Below, piece by piece: positions 34,185 to 43,225 of a stretch of 48,836 bases of DNA (the stretch's first letter is position 1; each line of letters opens with the position of its first letter). This DNA is from Treponema sp. (GTDB taxonomy: Bacteria > Spirochaetota > Spirochaetia > Treponematales > Treponemataceae). Position numbers and translations under genes: made by a program. Under the pieces are notes generated by a model that was not told where the DNA came from, did not search any database, and saw nothing but the letters and a program-made list of their open reading frames with translations. The stretch is from the NCBI GenBank assembly GCA_016290335.1, contig JAEETM010000021.1, positions 1 through 48,836 of the forward strand, in the 5' to 3' direction.

Positions 34185-36578
34185 TTATTCATTATGTGGA
34201 ACTGTAGATTTTGATTCTATGTTGAGAATGTAGAAGTCAATATCCTGATAACCAAGATAACCTTCAAAACTTTCTTTTATTTCAAAAGCTGTATCTTCGC
34301 TGTCATTTCCATTCAGTTTTCCGTTTTCACCAAACATATAGTAATCCTTCATCTTCAATATAGGTTTAGTAGCTTCCGTAGAATCCAGATTAACTGTATA
34401 GAACATTTCTTGACTTTCTCCAAGATTACCAGTTACATTTGCACCACAGAATACCATTCTATATGGATTTTTGCTTGTCTTTCCAAATACCGGTATATAA
34501 AGTGTCTTGTAATAATTTGTATCATCATTGCTGTTACTCTTAATATTGAAGAAAGTGCTGTTTCCATCAGGATAGATTAAGAATCCATTTAAGGTTTCGT
34601 TATTACCCTCTGTACTTGCAGCAGAAATTGTTATAGGCATATCTCCGGCAAAGAATCTGAGTGGAACATAGTCAACCCAAGTTCTCATTGTATTCATATT
34701 TGTTACTTCAATTATAATTTCTGTATCAACATACTCATTAACTAAAGTACCATATGAAACTTCCAGATTAATAGTTTTTGTTGCACCAGACTTCATAGCA
34801 GAAATACCTACATCATCCAATTCGTATCTTGAATTAACAATCTTAAGATTTAAGTTATCTCCTTCTTTTGTAGAAATCTTACAGCTTGAAGTAGCACTCA
34901 TAATCTCAGAAATATTTGTAATTGTAAGTGTTAATGGATATGTCTTATAGTTATTTCCGTACAGATAACCATTCTTAGTATATTTGTCATCAATTTTACC
35001 GGTAACCTTCAAAGAATAATCTTCCTTTCCTACGAGAGGAATAGTACCCATGTTGGCACCATCAGTATCAATCTTAAGACCTGGAACAACAACTATTTCG
35101 TTAGTAACTGTATCCACAACTGTAATTATTTGTGAGTCACCCTGAACTGGAGCTGTAAGTTCAACATATCCATCATTATCAGTAGTAGATTCGGTATTAT
35201 AGGTTGAATAGGTTTCTGACTGAGCTTTAACCTTTAAGCCTTTTTTAGCAATCATTCCACTATCTGTTGCTGCAGCCCTTACATTACTTGTAGCAGCTCC
35301 AATCTCATCTGCAAAACCAACAACACGGAGCTTGTACTTAAGATCAGTTCCACCCTGTCTGTAGAATGGAATATCAATATCTTTATTAGCATCATGCCAT
35401 TTAATAATTCTATCTGTATCTTTTGTAAACTTTCCAAGAGTTGCAATTACTAATTCTGTAGCAGTTGAGGATACAATATCATACTCATTCAAATTGTCTT
35501 CTATAACACAAGTTTCCTGAATATCATATATTTTACCATTATCCATTCGCTGCCATTTACCCCAGAAGAACTGATTAGCGGAAACAGGAGGTTCAGAAAC
35601 TGTTACTGATACAGGAGAACTTTGAATTGCTGAGTTTTCAACAAGAATTGCAGTAATTTCTGCAGTACCAACACCGACTGCAGTTACCTTTCCGTTTGAA
35701 TCAACCTTTACAACTGCATTATTTGAAGATTTCCAGTTTACATTTTTACTAATTCCTTCATCCACAGTTACATTACAAGACAACGTAAAACTATCACCAG
35801 GAAGAATCTTTGTTGGCTTATTAGAAGCATCAACAGATAAAGTCCATGTAGAAGCATCAAGTACAGTTACAATACAATAATCCGAAACGCTATTATCATA
35901 ACTCTTCAATGTAATTTTTACATCTTTTCCAGCAGCCTTTGCAACAATATGTCCATTACTAACAGAAACAAAGGAAGAATCTTCCGAAGTCCACCTTACA
36001 GGATTGTTATCATAATTATTTCTAGAATAAAGGTATTTATCCGCACCTTTATAAAGCTTTATATTAGAAACTGGATTTCCATCTTTATCAACAATATGTA
36101 CAGTTTTTTCAGGAGTTACTTTTACATAGATAATATCATAAGCAACAGAAACATCTTTAAAATCCTCTACATACATTCTTATTTGGCAGTTACCTTCACC
36201 AACAGCCTGAATAGCAAAAGTTCCAGTACCCATAGTTGTACTTGACTTCAAAGACAAACTACTTTCCACAGGTTTTGCTACCGATTCATCATCAGATTCT
36301 AGAATAAATTTTACTGTCTTAGGAGCATTAGCCGCATATTCAATTTCATAGCACACAGTACCCTGATTAGGAGTAGATAATTGAATAGTATCGGATTCAT
36401 AATTTTCAAAACTATCATCATAACTGTAATTGCTTTGAGGATAAAGATATACACTTGATACAGGACTATCCAAAGCCTTTAGAAACTCTTCTCCCAAATC
36501 TTTTAAGAACTCACAACTCGTAAATAACAAGCTGATTAAAGCAAAAAATAAAGCAACTTTAAAGCCAAGTTTTCTCAT
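34185..36578 (-). CDS. Lipoprotein with Big_2-type Ig-like domains
   Basis: 797 residues. The signal ends in LLFTSC, so Cys22 would be lipidated. Three Ig-like modules follow: about 38-155, 156-243 and 244-332. The third is the clearest Big_2 match: ILPGDSFTLSC at its start, VNWKSSNNAVVKVDSNGKV in the middle and AVGVGTAEITA at the end. Next comes a short FFWGKWQRMDNGK segment typical of small extracellular beta modules, then a carboxypeptidase-regulatory-like beta region (TDNDGYVELTAPVQG) and a long C-terminal beta-rich part with no family I recognise. Expected in the periplasm or on the cell surface. GGGAGAA precedes the ATG. The enzymatic role is unknown; attachment or carbohydrate contact is plausible. 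Confidence 0.82.
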   Translation of the reverse strand: MRKLGFKVALFFALISLLFTSCEFLKDLGEEFLKALDSPVSSVYLYPQSNYSYDDSFENYESDTIQLSTPNQGTVCYEIEYAANAPKTVKFILESDDESVAKPVESSLSLKSSTTMGTGTFAIQAVGEGNCQIRMYVEDFKDVSVAYDIIYVKVTPEKTVHIVDKDGNPVSNIKLYKGADKYLYSRNNYDNNPVRWTSEDSSFVSVSNGHIVAKAAGKDVKITLKSYDNSVSDYCIVTVLDASTWTLSVDASNKPTKILPGDSFTLSCNVTVDEGISKNVNWKSSNNAVVKVDSNGKVTAVGVGTAEITAILVENSAIQSSPVSVTVSEPPVSANQFFWGKWQRMDNGKIYDIQETCVIEDNLNEYDIVSSTATELVIATLGKFTKDTDRIIKWHDANKDIDIPFYRQGGTDLKYKLRVVGFADEIGAATSNVRAAATDSGMIAKKGLKVKAQSETYSTYNTESTTDNDGYVELTAPVQGDSQIITVVDTVTNEIVVVPGLKIDTDGANMGTIPLVGKEDYSLKVTGKIDDKYTKNGYLYGNNYKTYPLTLTITNISEIMSATSSCKISTKEGDNLNLKIVNSRYELDDVGISAMKSGATKTINLEVSYGTLVNEYVDTEIIIEVTNMNTMRTWVDYVPLRFFAGDMPITISAASTEGNNETLNGFLIYPDGNSTFFNIKSNSNDDTNYYKTLYIPVFGKTSKNPYRMVFCGANVTGNLGESQEMFYTVNLDSTEATKPILKMKDYYMFGENGKLNGNDSEDTAFEIKESFEGYLGYQDIDFYILNIESKSTVPHNE

Positions 36579-36597
36579 ATTATTCTCCCATATTTAT

Positions 36598-36664
36598 AGA
36601 TTGCCGTATCAAGTACGACGATGACATTTTCTTCACTGTCATTCCGAACTTGATTCGGAATCTT
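36598..36664. repeat. REP-like palindromes, inverted pair
   Basis: Two copies of the repeat face each other in the 94-bp gap between lipoprotein genes: a degenerate copy reading toward ATGACA (36598-36626) and a good copy on the opposite strand with ATTCCGAA (36641-36648) pairing with TTCGGAAT (36654-36661). The tail-to-tail layout resembles a BIME unit. Confidence 0.65.
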
Positions 36665-36672
36665 GTATCAAT

Positions 36673-38697
36673 TTACTTTTTTTCATTTCCGAGCAAATCG
36701 GCATTTACATAATGTATAATACCATTTTTGCCCTCTAATTGTAACATATATGTTCCAATTGTATTAGGAATAATATTCAAAGCACTCGTATAATTAGTGA
36801 ATGAAAGATTTTCCCACAATTTATTTCCCTTAGAATCGTAAGCTACAACAAATGGCAAAGGAGAATCTTTTCCGTCCATTGAAGCTGCTGCTTTTCCACA
36901 AAGCACAATCTTATTTTCATACTGACAAAGCTGATTAAACCAGCAGGATTGTTTGTTTTGTACAGTATATAAAACAGGTGTGCAAGCTGCATCGGCTTTT
37001 ATCATACCAGAAGTTACATAACAGCCTTTTAAAACCTTACCTGTATCTTTATATTCACCACAAACAACATAATTTGAACCAGTACCATCAATACTGAAGA
37101 AAAGACAATTGTCGCAGCTGTAAACAAGATTATTATCAAAATCATAATTACCAGCTTCAATATCAGAAGGAGATACTTTCCAGATTTTTCCTACATGAGT
37201 AGTACCATAATCCGTATGTTTCCAATTATCATAACCGCAGATAAATAAATCGGTGCCATCAAAATAAGCTGATGTAAGATTACGTTCTATGTCATTCGTT
37301 AAATCTGAATAATCTTTAGAAATTATAGTTTTAATAGCTTCTGGAGCTACAACCTTCTCAGAATTAGTATTTGTTCCGTCAATATACATAATCATATAAT
37401 GAAGACGGTCGTAATCAAAAGCATAATGGTCATACGCACCAACGCAGATAAACTTATTTTCTCCAATTTGAATCAATTTATTTTTTGAATCATTTCTGAA
37501 AACAAGCATATAACAAGAATCATTCTCTGCCGAAACCTGAACTGAAGAAGGAATTACTTTATACCATTTTGGAGTTTTAGTAGCAAAATCATAGCAAACA
37601 ATAACATAATTTTCAGAAAGATTGTTACCTGTACCAAAAATCTGATTACAGAGTATTACCACAGAACCATCCTGCTGCTCAACAAAATCCACAACCTGAG
37701 TTACAGAATGATCTGTACGATCTGTAAAAGCAACAAAATTATCTGTACCGGTAGAATATTTTCCATACTCATCAATACACCCAATTCCAATCTTTGTTGA
37801 GTCTTTACTTGCAGTTCCAATAACAAGAGTTGCCTTACCATCATAAGAAGGTCTCATAGCAACAGGATACTCTGCAGAAAAAATTGAATTATCTAAAGAC
37901 CAGATTTTATTCTGTGTATCTATATTGAATGGAGTTACAGCCTTGAGAGAAGCTGATGAAACTCCCTTATCGTCTGTATTAACTGAGATTGTATATATAT
38001 TGCCGGCAACTACATCAGAATTGCTGACAGGAAGAGCAATCTCATTTGTTACATCAACCTTGATTTTTACTCTGTCAAGATACCCCAAATTGATATCTGA
38101 GGATTCACCTAACTTTAAAGGGCTTACTTCATAAACACCACAACCGCCTTTATTATTGATTAAAGCTTCTTTTGCGGCATAAGGCTTTAACGGAGTATTT
38201 GCATTATTAACACGTATATTTGAAGTTGAATTATTTTCGATTAAAAGATATGCAGATTTTGATTCACATTTTGTTAACTCATCAATTGCTATGTTAGTAG
38301 TTTCGCCTTTTTTAATGGCACCAGTTTTCCAACCGCTGGAAGCTTCTTTTGTCCAATATGGGAAAACTGTATTTCCAATTGTAATTAAATACTCGATATA
38401 AAAAACATCACCCAAACTAGGGTCACTTGAAATAACTATAAGATCAGAAACAGACTTATTTGCAGGGATTGTACAAAAAACTTCGCCTGAATATGGATTA
38501 AGATTTCGATAAATATTTACAGCAAATTTACTATTATTCTTAAAAACAACAGTACCTTTATTGTCATCTTTGCCTGGATCAGGTTTTTCTGTGTTGTTTC
38601 CATTCCCATTTGTCGTTTTTTCTTCCTTATTAAAAATATTCACACACGATGTAAGCAAAAGACAGACAACAGAAAAAATAAGTATTTTCTTTTTCAT
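36673..38697 (-). CDS. Lipoprotein, beta-rich N-terminal modules and beta-propeller-like C-terminus
   Basis: 674 residues. MKKKILIFSVVCLLLTSC gives a lipidated Cys18, followed by a flexible Gly/Asn/Asp/Lys linker. Residues about 50-145 and 150-235 look like two small beta-sandwich modules that begin FKNNSKFAVNIYR and LIENNSTSNIRVN; a related module occurs in the 379-residue lipoprotein upstream. From about 250 to the end there are repeated patterns such as KIWSLDNS, TLVIGTASKD, GSVVILCNQIFG, LFICGYDNW and KIVLCGKAAA, which fit a repeat beta-propeller like those of PQQ or Kelch folds. No catalytic motif was recognised. A -10 box TATAAT at 38716-38721 lies 18 nt upstream, with only a weak AGGG as ribosome binding site. 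Confidence 0.78.
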   Translation of the reverse strand: MKKKILIFSVVCLLLTSCVNIFNKEEKTTNGNGNNTEKPDPGKDDNKGTVVFKNNSKFAVNIYRNLNPYSGEVFCTIPANKSVSDLIVISSDPSLGDVFYIEYLITIGNTVFPYWTKEASSGWKTGAIKKGETTNIAIDELTKCESKSAYLLIENNSTSNIRVNNANTPLKPYAAKEALINNKGGCGVYEVSPLKLGESSDINLGYLDRVKIKVDVTNEIALPVSNSDVVAGNIYTISVNTDDKGVSSASLKAVTPFNIDTQNKIWSLDNSIFSAEYPVAMRPSYDGKATLVIGTASKDSTKIGIGCIDEYGKYSTGTDNFVAFTDRTDHSVTQVVDFVEQQDGSVVILCNQIFGTGNNLSENYVIVCYDFATKTPKWYKVIPSSVQVSAENDSCYMLVFRNDSKNKLIQIGENKFICVGAYDHYAFDYDRLHYMIMYIDGTNTNSEKVVAPEAIKTIISKDYSDLTNDIERNLTSAYFDGTDLFICGYDNWKHTDYGTTHVGKIWKVSPSDIEAGNYDFDNNLVYSCDNCLFFSIDGTGSNYVVCGEYKDTGKVLKGCYVTSGMIKADAACTPVLYTVQNKQSCWFNQLCQYENKIVLCGKAAASMDGKDSPLPFVVAYDSKGNKLWENLSFTNYTSALNIIPNTIGTYMLQLEGKNGIIHYVNADLLGNEKK

Positions 38698-38736
38698 AAA
38701 ACTTAACCCTAAAATATTATAAGAAAAAAAGATATA

Positions 38737-38786
38737 AAAAAAGACAACTGCATAGAGTTTTTCTGCTCTATACAGTCATCTTTTTT
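38737..38786 (-). terminator. Bidirectional terminator between two lipoprotein genes
   Basis: A stem with ATAGAG/CTCTAT and ACTG/CAGT segments separated by single mismatches, flanked by seven A on the left and six T on the right. On the minus strand it ends the 379-residue lipoprotein transcript. Confidence 0.82.
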
Positions 38787-38810
38787 ATTCTAGCAAGATT
38801 TCATTATAGA

Positions 38811-39950
38811 CTACTCTTCATTGTAATTAACTACATCTGTAACGATTTCTCCATTTAATTTACGCCATTCAACAGGGAAATCTTGTGCATTTGTTCCACC
38901 TACATCAAGATAATACATTTTACCAGCTTCAACTGTCAAATCTGGAACATCTCCACGTTTCTGTGAGCTTCCAACTTTCCATCCAGTAACCTTTGCGGTT
39001 GAGGCAAAAGTCTTATTTCCTGTAGGTACCATTGGTACTTCAAATACAAGAGTTTTTCCTGTATTAATTTTCTTTCCACCTGTTGAAGTTATTTCTGCTT
39101 CAGAATTAGCTCCCTTGTAAAGAGAAATACCAGTTCTTGAGTTTCCATTTGTAATTGTTATATAAGCTGAACCAGGTGTTGTATAATCATTAAAGCAATC
39201 TGGATCAAACCATTCCAATACATTGAATTCCTGTGATTTATCACCACCCTCAGACAAAGAGAACTCTAAATATACAGGAATATCAGTTCCTCTCTCTTTA
39301 GGGAAACATGTTACGATCTCACCAGTCTTTTTCTGGAACTTTCTGAATACAGGATAAATATAATAATCTTGCATAGCTACAAAAACTTTTGTCTGCACAG
39401 TATTACCACCAGCAAATGCCAATGAATCACCATAAAGACCATTTTGTCTCAATTCAACATTGTATTTTGTTGGGTTATTAATAATGATATAAGATTCACC
39501 ACCCATATTTGCTGAGATTGTATATACCAAATTTGCATTTGAGTCTGAATCAGCATTATAGTAAGCATAAAGCATAGCAAATGGAGTTTTCTTCATCTCA
39601 TCATAATTGTCTTTATACTTCTTATAATCTTCTTCTGTAATAGCCCAAAGTACAAAATCACCAGACTGATTGAAAAGAGCTTTATCTAACTTAAGACCAG
39701 TTGTCTGTCCGCCCTTAGCACCACTAATCAATGTAGAAGCAGAAGGAGTTCCCTTGAAACATACTACATCTTTCTGAGAATCGTTTCTAACTTTAATAGA
39801 ATAATTGCTTCCAGTATAGTTTGTGTAATCGATTCCATTTCCCTGTGGTGTGTTTTCTTTTTCCTTGTTAACGTTTACGTTCAAACAAGAAGTGAACATT
39901 CCAACCATTACTGCAGCAGCAACCAATAAACCTAATTTTCTTTTTAACAT
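38811..39950 (-). CDS. Lipoprotein of small beta-sandwich modules
   Basis: 379 residues. The signal ends in VGMFTSC (Cys22), followed by a short Asn/Lys linker. Three modules are visible, each opening with I-x-(V/I)-x-N-x-(S/T) and holding a short Gly-rich turn: IKVRNDSQKDVVCFKG at about 50, YIIINNPTKYNVELRQNG at about 155 and YITITNGNSRTGISLYKG at about 265. The pattern is shared with the 674-residue lipoprotein and suggests a common small adhesion or carbohydrate-contact fold. No family was recognised. GGAGG lies 8 nt before the ATG. Confidence 0.8.
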   Translation of the reverse strand: MLKRKLGLLVAAAVMVGMFTSCLNVNVNKEKENTPQGNGIDYTNYTGSNYSIKVRNDSQKDVVCFKGTPSASTLISGAKGGQTTGLKLDKALFNQSGDFVLWAITEEDYKKYKDNYDEMKKTPFAMLYAYYNADSDSNANLVYTISANMGGESYIIINNPTKYNVELRQNGLYGDSLAFAGGNTVQTKVFVAMQDYYIYPVFRKFQKKTGEIVTCFPKERGTDIPVYLEFSLSEGGDKSQEFNVLEWFDPDCFNDYTTPGSAYITITNGNSRTGISLYKGANSEAEITSTGGKKINTGKTLVFEVPMVPTGNKTFASTAKVTGWKVGSSQKRGDVPDLTVEAGKMYYLDVGGTNAQDFPVEWRKLNGEIVTDVVNYNEE

Positions 39951-40173
39951 AAAATCCTCCGTGTTAAAAAAAATAAATAATTCAGTCCGAAAGTTTCTTT
40001 CCGGGCATTTGACAAAATCTTAACCCTTCATACGAAGGATTCCTTGCTCATTTTTTAACTAATTCAATAATCATTGTACTTATAAATGGTTACATGTACA
40101 AGTTTATTTTTTATAATTATTTTTGTCAGATTTATTTACATTTTTTTGTGATTGAAGGCTTGAACTTCTTTAG
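39951..40173 (-). promoter_or_regulatory. Long AT-rich leader with small hairpins upstream of the 379-residue lipoprotein gene
   Basis: No gene is visible here. Two short inverted repeats occur, CCGAAAG/CTTTCCGG (about 39987-40004) and CCTTC/GAAGG (about 40026-40039). A minus-strand box TATAAG is preceded by TTGTAC around 40080-40105. If that is the promoter, the leader is long enough to fold. The evidence is weak. Confidence 0.3.
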
Positions 40174-41025
40174 TCACACTTGCTTATCATCTGTTTTTAG
40201 CTTTTCTAAAACTTTATCTAGCGGAGCATTCATTTTTTCTGCTGCAACTTGAGGTGAAACATTAAAGTGTCTTATAGCAATTACAGCATCTTCTATAGCT
40301 TTTTGCAGACTGCCTTCAGCAATTCCTTCCCTTCTTGCGGCTCTTTGTATGTCTCTATCATGTAAATTCATAGCAGCGTAATCACTCCTGAATTCTTCAT
40401 TCTCTTTTATCTTTTCTACTAGCGAAGAAAGGCTTTTCGAAAAATCATCCTTTCCCGGTTCATTTGTGCTTATAAAATGAAGAAGATTCCTGATTCTTTC
40501 ATCCTCTTCTTTTTCATACGCACTTGCATTATAAATCACTTTGATTGATTTGTCATTCAATTTTACGCTAGCATTTTCTTCACAAATATTTCTGAATGTA
40601 TAGCAGGGAAGTCCAAAGACTTTACTATCATCATCTTTAAAAGGATCTTCCTTGCAGATAAATAGAATATAGCTATCCTTTAACTCTGGATAATCCTGTC
40701 CTTTCATAAGACTGTCCATGTCTATCATGCTCTGGTAGTAGCGAGTTCGCTTGCCTAAAGCTTCCTGAGGATAGGACTGGATTTCAATATCAATAATTTT
40801 ATCATCATCCTTTAAATAGACATCCAGACGAACACCTTTTGTTGAATAATAAGGTGCAATCGTTTTTTCCAGCTCCGGGTATTCAACAGTTTTTACCCTG
40901 ATATGCAAAAGCCTTTCGATAAGTTCTGCACAGATTTCCGGTTCACGAAGGACAGCCTGAAACATACCATCATCCGTAAAAGTAAGTTCGTCCACAGTTT
41001 TTCTGTGGTAAATTGAATCTGACAT
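40174..41025 (-). CDS. Rpn family recombination-promoting nuclease / PD-(D/E)XK transposase-like protein
   Basis: 283 residues, typical length for this family. The N-terminus has FTDDGMFQAVL and the nuclease core is KGVRLDVYLKDDDKIIDIEIQ-like, giving Asp68, Glu81 and Gln83 of a PD-(D/E)XQ site. GKRTRYYQSMID follows, a hallmark of the family. The C-terminal part is helical and charged, ending in a short helix pair. Rpn proteins are DNA endonucleases linked to RecA-independent recombination, and they often occur in many copies per genome in Treponema-like bacteria. No inverted terminal repeats were seen, so it is treated as a standalone gene and not as an insertion sequence. GAGGAGG is the ribosome binding site. 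Confidence 0.85.
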   Translation of the reverse strand: MSDSIYHRKTVDELTFTDDGMFQAVLREPEICAELIERLLHIRVKTVEYPELEKTIAPYYSTKGVRLDVYLKDDDKIIDIEIQSYPQEALGKRTRYYQSMIDMDSLMKGQDYPELKDSYILFICKEDPFKDDDSKVFGLPCYTFRNICEENASVKLNDKSIKVIYNASAYEKEEDERIRNLLHFISTNEPGKDDFSKSLSSLVEKIKENEEFRSDYAAMNLHDRDIQRAARREGIAEGSLQKAIEDAVIAIRHFNVSPQVAAEKMNAPLDKVLEKLKTDDKQV

Positions 41026-41072
41026 TTTAATGCCTCCTCGTCTTTAAATTTATTTTCCCACACCATTAATAT

Positions 41073-41086
41073 CTCAAAAGTTTGAG
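41073..41086. repeat. Short palindrome upstream of the Rpn gene
   Basis: CTCAAA and TTTGAG flank a 2-nt centre in the gap between the Rpn and NfeD genes. It could be an operator or part of a weak terminator. Confidence 0.3.
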
Positions 41087-41107
41087 ATTTCGGACCATTT
41101 TTTTGAG

Positions 41108-41154
41108 AAAAAAGTTTGAAAAAGTGAAAAAAAACTTAAAAAAATACAAAAAAA
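41108..41154. promoter_or_regulatory. Five phased A-tracts upstream of nfeD
   Basis: Runs of 5-8 A are centred at about 41110.5, 41121, 41130.5, 41141 and 41151, i.e. spaced by one helical turn. Such phasing produces intrinsic DNA curvature and often activates the promoter just downstream, here a TATACT box at 41178. Confidence 0.7.
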
Positions 41155-41177
41155 TCCACAATTGGCATTTTTTACTG

Positions 41178-41183
41178 TATACT
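41178..41183 (+). promoter_or_regulatory. -10 box of nfeD, near-leaderless
   Basis: TGTATACT, with 8 nt between the hexamer and the ATG at 41192. The expected start site leaves a leader of about 2 nt and no usable Shine-Dalgarno. Confidence 0.5.
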
Positions 41184-41191
41184 ATTAGAGT

Positions 41192-41641
41192 ATGGCTGAT
41201 TTTATTATTTCTAATTTGCCTTGGTTCTGGCTTGGGGTGCTGATTGTATGCATCATTATAGAAGCTTTTACCCTGGCACTAACAACGGTCTGGGGTGGCA
41301 TTGCAGCCATTCCAATGATTTTTATTGCAAAAACCGGGCTTCCGTTTAAATGGCAGCTTTTGATTTTTGTAGTCATCACTTTTGCGTTGATTGTTTTTAC
41401 ACGTCCTTTTGCCGTAAAAAAGCTTGGATTGGGAAAGAACAAAACTAACGTAGACACTATGATTGGAGAGGAGGTTCAAGTAACAAAGGCTGTCACCAAG
41501 TTTCAGAAAGGTGAAGCAAAAGCCAGAAATGGCGTTATATGGACTTCGACTGCGGAAAATGGAGAGGATATACCTAAAGGTACGGTCTGCATTATTGCTG
41601 CAGTTGAGGGAAATACGTTGATTCTTAGAAAAAAGGATTAG
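41192..41641 (+). CDS. NfeD-like membrane protein
   Basis: 149 residues, short NfeD form without the protease domain. Two or three hydrophobic helices span about 8-35, 36-50 and 54-70, followed by an OB-fold domain at about 85-149 (IGEEVQVTKAVTKFQKGEA, the start of the NfeD C-terminal domain). NfeD proteins pair with SPFH/stomatin proteins to organise membrane microdomains. The next gene, 30 nt downstream, is exactly such a partner, so an operon is clear. It begins next to a curved, A-tract promoter. Confidence 0.9.
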   Translation: MADFIISNLPWFWLGVLIVCIIIEAFTLALTTVWGGIAAIPMIFIAKTGLPFKWQLLIFVVITFALIVFTRPFAVKKLGLGKNKTNVDTMIGEEVQVTKAVTKFQKGEAKARNGVIWTSTAENGEDIPKGTVCIIAAVEGNTLILRKKD

Positions 41642-41671
41642 GAAAAAAATATTTAAACACAGGAGTATATT

Positions 41672-42559
41672 ATGATGGTTTACATTATTGTTGCACTTTT
41701 GGTTATCGTGGTTGTTCTTATCATTACGAACATCAGGATTATTCCTCAGTCTTCTGCCGCTGTTATAGAAAGACTCGGTGGATATTACAAAACCTGGAAC
41801 GTTGGTCTTCATGTAAAAATGCCGTTTATCGACAGAATTGCAAACAAGATGTCGCTGAAGGAAAAGGTTTTTGACTTCCCTCCTCAGCCGGTTATTACAA
41901 AAGATAACGTTACAATGATGATTGATACTGTTGTATATTTCCAGATTACAGATCCGAAATTATACACTTATGGCGTTGAACGTCCTATAAATGCGCTGGA
42001 AAATCTTTCGGCAACAACTTTACGTAACATTATTGGTGAACTTGAGCTTGATGAATCGTTAACAAGCCGTGACGTAATCAATACAAAGATGCGTTCTATT
42101 CTTGATGAAGCTACAGACCCTTGGGGAATTAAGGTTAACCGTGTAGAAGTTAAGAACATTGAGCCTCCACAGGCTATTCGTGAAGCAATGGAAAAGCAGA
42201 TGAAGGCTGAACGAGAAAGACGAGAGCAGATTCTTATTGCTGAAGGTCAGAAACAGTCTGCAATTCTTGTTGCAGAAGGCCAGAAGCAGGCAGCTATTCT
42301 TGAAGCAGAAGCTCAGAAAGAAGCAGCTATTCAGAAGGCTCTTGGTGAAGCTGAAGCTATTCGTGAAGTTCAGCAGGCTAAGGCTCAGGGTATGAAAATG
42401 CTCAAAGATGCAGGAATGGATGCAACTGTTCTTAAGTTCCGAAGTCTTGAAGCTTTTGAAGCAGCCAGCAACGGTCAGGCTACAAAGATTATTATTCCTG
42501 CTGATTTGCAGAATATGGCCGGCGTTGTTACCGGAATTGCAGAACTGGCTAAGAAATAG
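41672..42559 (+). CDS. SPFH/stomatin-like protein (band 7, QmcA type)
   Basis: 295 residues. One N-terminal membrane helix (about 3-20) is followed by the SPFH domain (about 25-185) with AAVIERLGGYYKTWNVGLH and GELELDESLTSRD, both characteristic of the stomatin/QmcA group. A long charged, Ala/Gln/Glu-rich coiled coil (about 185-250, with repeated AEGQKQ(S/A)AIL) drives oligomerisation. The C-terminus (MAGVVTGIAELAKK) is typical. It forms a membrane scaffold with NfeD. GGAG is 6 nt before the first of two consecutive ATG codons. Confidence 0.93.
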   Translation: MMVYIIVALLVIVVVLIITNIRIIPQSSAAVIERLGGYYKTWNVGLHVKMPFIDRIANKMSLKEKVFDFPPQPVITKDNVTMMIDTVVYFQITDPKLYTYGVERPINALENLSATTLRNIIGELELDESLTSRDVINTKMRSILDEATDPWGIKVNRVEVKNIEPPQAIREAMEKQMKAERERREQILIAEGQKQSAILVAEGQKQAAILEAEAQKEAAIQKALGEAEAIREVQQAKAQGMKMLKDAGMDATVLKFRSLEAFEAASNGQATKIIIPADLQNMAGVVTGIAELAKK

Positions 42560-42564
42560 ATTGA

Positions 42565-42635
42565 AAAGTTTTGCTTGCAAAACTTTTAGCGGAAACTGTA
42601 CAAATGAAAACCTGAAATTGAGCAGAAGTTTCCGC
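42565..42635 (-). repeat. Two-hairpin intergenic element, copy 2 (inverted)
   Basis: In minus-strand sense, stem 1 is GCGGAAAC (42635-42628) pairing with GTTTCCGC (42596-42589) across 31 nt, extendable to 11 bp. After 2 nt, stem 2 is AAAGTTTTGC/GCAAAACTTT (42586-42565) across 2 nt. Relative to copy 1, two stem-1 positions change together with their partners. It lies 18 nt after the stop of the chromate transporter gene at 42653 and just after the SPFH stop. Confidence 0.75.
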
Positions 42636-42652
42636 TAAAGAAGTTTACTCTC

Positions 42653-43225
42653 TTAGCAAAATATGATGCCGAAAATGGCACCGAGTATTAGCAGAAAGAT
42701 TGGATGAAGCTTAAACTTAAAAAGCAGGAATGCAAAAACTGCATAAGCGGCAAGCTTTATCCAATCGAACAAGCCTGTCCAGGTTTCGGCAGAGGCAAGC
42801 GCACTCCACGATTCAGGGACATTCATCAGCGTAAATACAAAAATCTGAACGGCAGGTACAAGAATCAAACCTGTTGTTACCGGTCTTAAGAAAGCTAAAC
42901 TTCCCTTAACATACTGATTTTCCTTAAACTTCTGCAGAATCTTTGCAATCAATAAAATGATTATTATAGAAGGAAGAACTTCTGCCAGAGTTGCAATTAT
43001 ACCGCCTGGAATACCATACAGATTATAACCAATGTAGGTTGCCATGTTTGCACCAATCGGCCCCGGAGTACTTTCCGAAATTGCAACCATATTATAAAAC
43101 TGTTCCTGACTGATCAAACCCTGAGCAACAATTGTCTGCTGCATTAAGGTAATTGCAACAACACCACCGCCAATAGTGAATAAACCAATATAGAAAAAGG
43201 TACAGGCTAAAGCAAACAAACTCAT
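42653..43225 (-). CDS. Chromate transporter family, C-terminal half of a split pair
   Basis: 190 residues, a single-domain (short-chain) ChrA protein with about five hydrophobic segments. The opening LFTIGGGVVAITLMQQ and the SESTPGPIGANMATYIGY segment are the two family signatures. Short-chain ChrA proteins work as pairs of adjacent genes. This one begins inside the stop of its partner (TAATG), so the two are translationally coupled. The family exports chromate in some bacteria; in an anaerobe the real anion substrate may differ. Confidence 0.9.
   Translation of the reverse strand: MSLFALACTFFYIGLFTIGGGVVAITLMQQTIVAQGLISQEQFYNMVAISESTPGPIGANMATYIGYNLYGIPGGIIATLAEVLPSIIIILLIAKILQKFKENQYVKGSLAFLRPVTTGLILVPAVQIFVFTLMNVPESWSALASAETWTGLFDWIKLAAYAVFAFLLFKFKLHPIFLLILGAIFGIIFC

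Noticed and set aside
40174..41025. Insertion sequence around the Rpn-family gene
   Set aside because: No terminal inverted repeats or target duplication were seen at its borders, and Rpn genes usually stand alone.
41161..41183. TTGGCA as the -35 box for nfeD
   Set aside because: It lies only 10 bp from the TATACT box; the phased A-tracts are a better explanation of upstream promoter function.
42564..42587. Hairpin after the SPFH gene as a simple rho-independent terminator
   Set aside because: No T run follows on either strand, and the hairpin is stem 2 of the three-copy element, so it was annotated as part of that repeat.
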